In this document: positions 63,812 through 64,000 of the stretch, in pieces
How the letters are laid out: each line of letters starts with the position of its first letter
Position numbering within the stretch: the first letter of the stretch is position 1
The notes under the pieces: generated by a model
Database searches by the model: none
The model's input: only the letters and a program-made list of their open reading frames with translations
What the model was told of the DNA's origin: nothing
Translations under genes and position numbers: made by a program
Source of the DNA: Pardosa pseudoannulata
Lineage: Eukaryota; Arthropoda; Arachnida; Araneae; Lycosidae
Length of the DNA stretch: 64,000 nt
Direction of reading: 5' to 3'
Assembly (NCBI GenBank): GCA_032207245.1
Contig: CM063507.1
Coordinates: forward strand, 84,942,897-85,006,896

Positions 63812-64000
63812 CAGGGTTCCCACAGTCCTTAAAAGTCCTTAAGAACTCCTTCATTTTAGCTTTCATTTTTAAGGGTCCTTAAAACTACTTAATTTTTGTC
63901 AAAGGTTCTTAAAAACTCCTTAATTTTTAAATTGCAACATGATCAATTTCTCCATCGATGAGATCCACAGTCTCATATGATTTCCTATCAGTTTTCTTAT
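63812..64000 (+). mobile_element. Family B element, cut by window end
   Basis: Left end CAGGGTTCCCACAGTCC, then GAACTCCTTCATTTTAGC and GGGTCCTTAAAACTAC, as at 24675 and 52127. Confidence 0.8.

Overview
This is a eukaryotic, very AT-rich, intron-dominated window. It carries one recognisable host gene on the + strand, the central part of DCAF1 (VprBP/Mahjong), a substrate receptor of the CRL4 (CUL4-DDB1) E3 ubiquitin ligase. I can place 17 coding exons between 2227 and 63663. They total about 2.07 kb of coding sequence spread over about 61.4 kb, and all have GT/AG borders and compatible codon phases. The gene enters from the left (its N-terminal part lies before this window) and leaves to the right (the rest of the WD40 propeller and the acidic tail lie beyond 64000). 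The protein sequence, the mixture of repeats and the tRNA-derived SINEs suggest an arthropod, probably a chelicerate such as a spider; that is inference, not proof.

Nearly everything else is transposable-element debris inside the introns. By region: 1-7.1 kb holds a Tc1 relic, SINEs, a ~134-bp minisatellite, a solo LTR with its target duplication and a broken Gypsy gag. 7.2-14.6 kb holds two piggyBac relics with TTAA duplications, a hAT copy and an LTR cluster. 15-25 kb holds a Helitron with another element nested in it, a 1.3-kb T-rich tract, and TIR elements nested in each other. A 100-base N gap sits at 25001-25100. 25-36 kb holds a repeat pair around the gap, solo LTRs, a Jockey fragment and a hAT copy that two other transposons have entered. 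36-50 kb holds TIR elements, mariner and hAT relics and a hAT MITE with a perfect duplication. 50-58.5 kb holds two Helitrons, a three-level transposon nest and a pogo/Tigger relic. 58.7-64 kb holds a 174-bp palindrome, a mariner-type MITE, a SINE and a solo LTR.

No bacterial-type operon, CRISPR array or new multi-gene system is present. The most unusual signal is a set of CAG/CATGG-ended non-autonomous DNA transposon families whose copies carry consistent 6-bp (two families, seven intact copies) or 5-bp (one family, two intact copies) target duplications, beside a classical 8-bp hAT family in the same introns. A second point is a stretch of about 40 residues of vertebrate DCAF1 with no exon found between 14815 and 23205. 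All similarity statements are from reading the translations; no database search was run.
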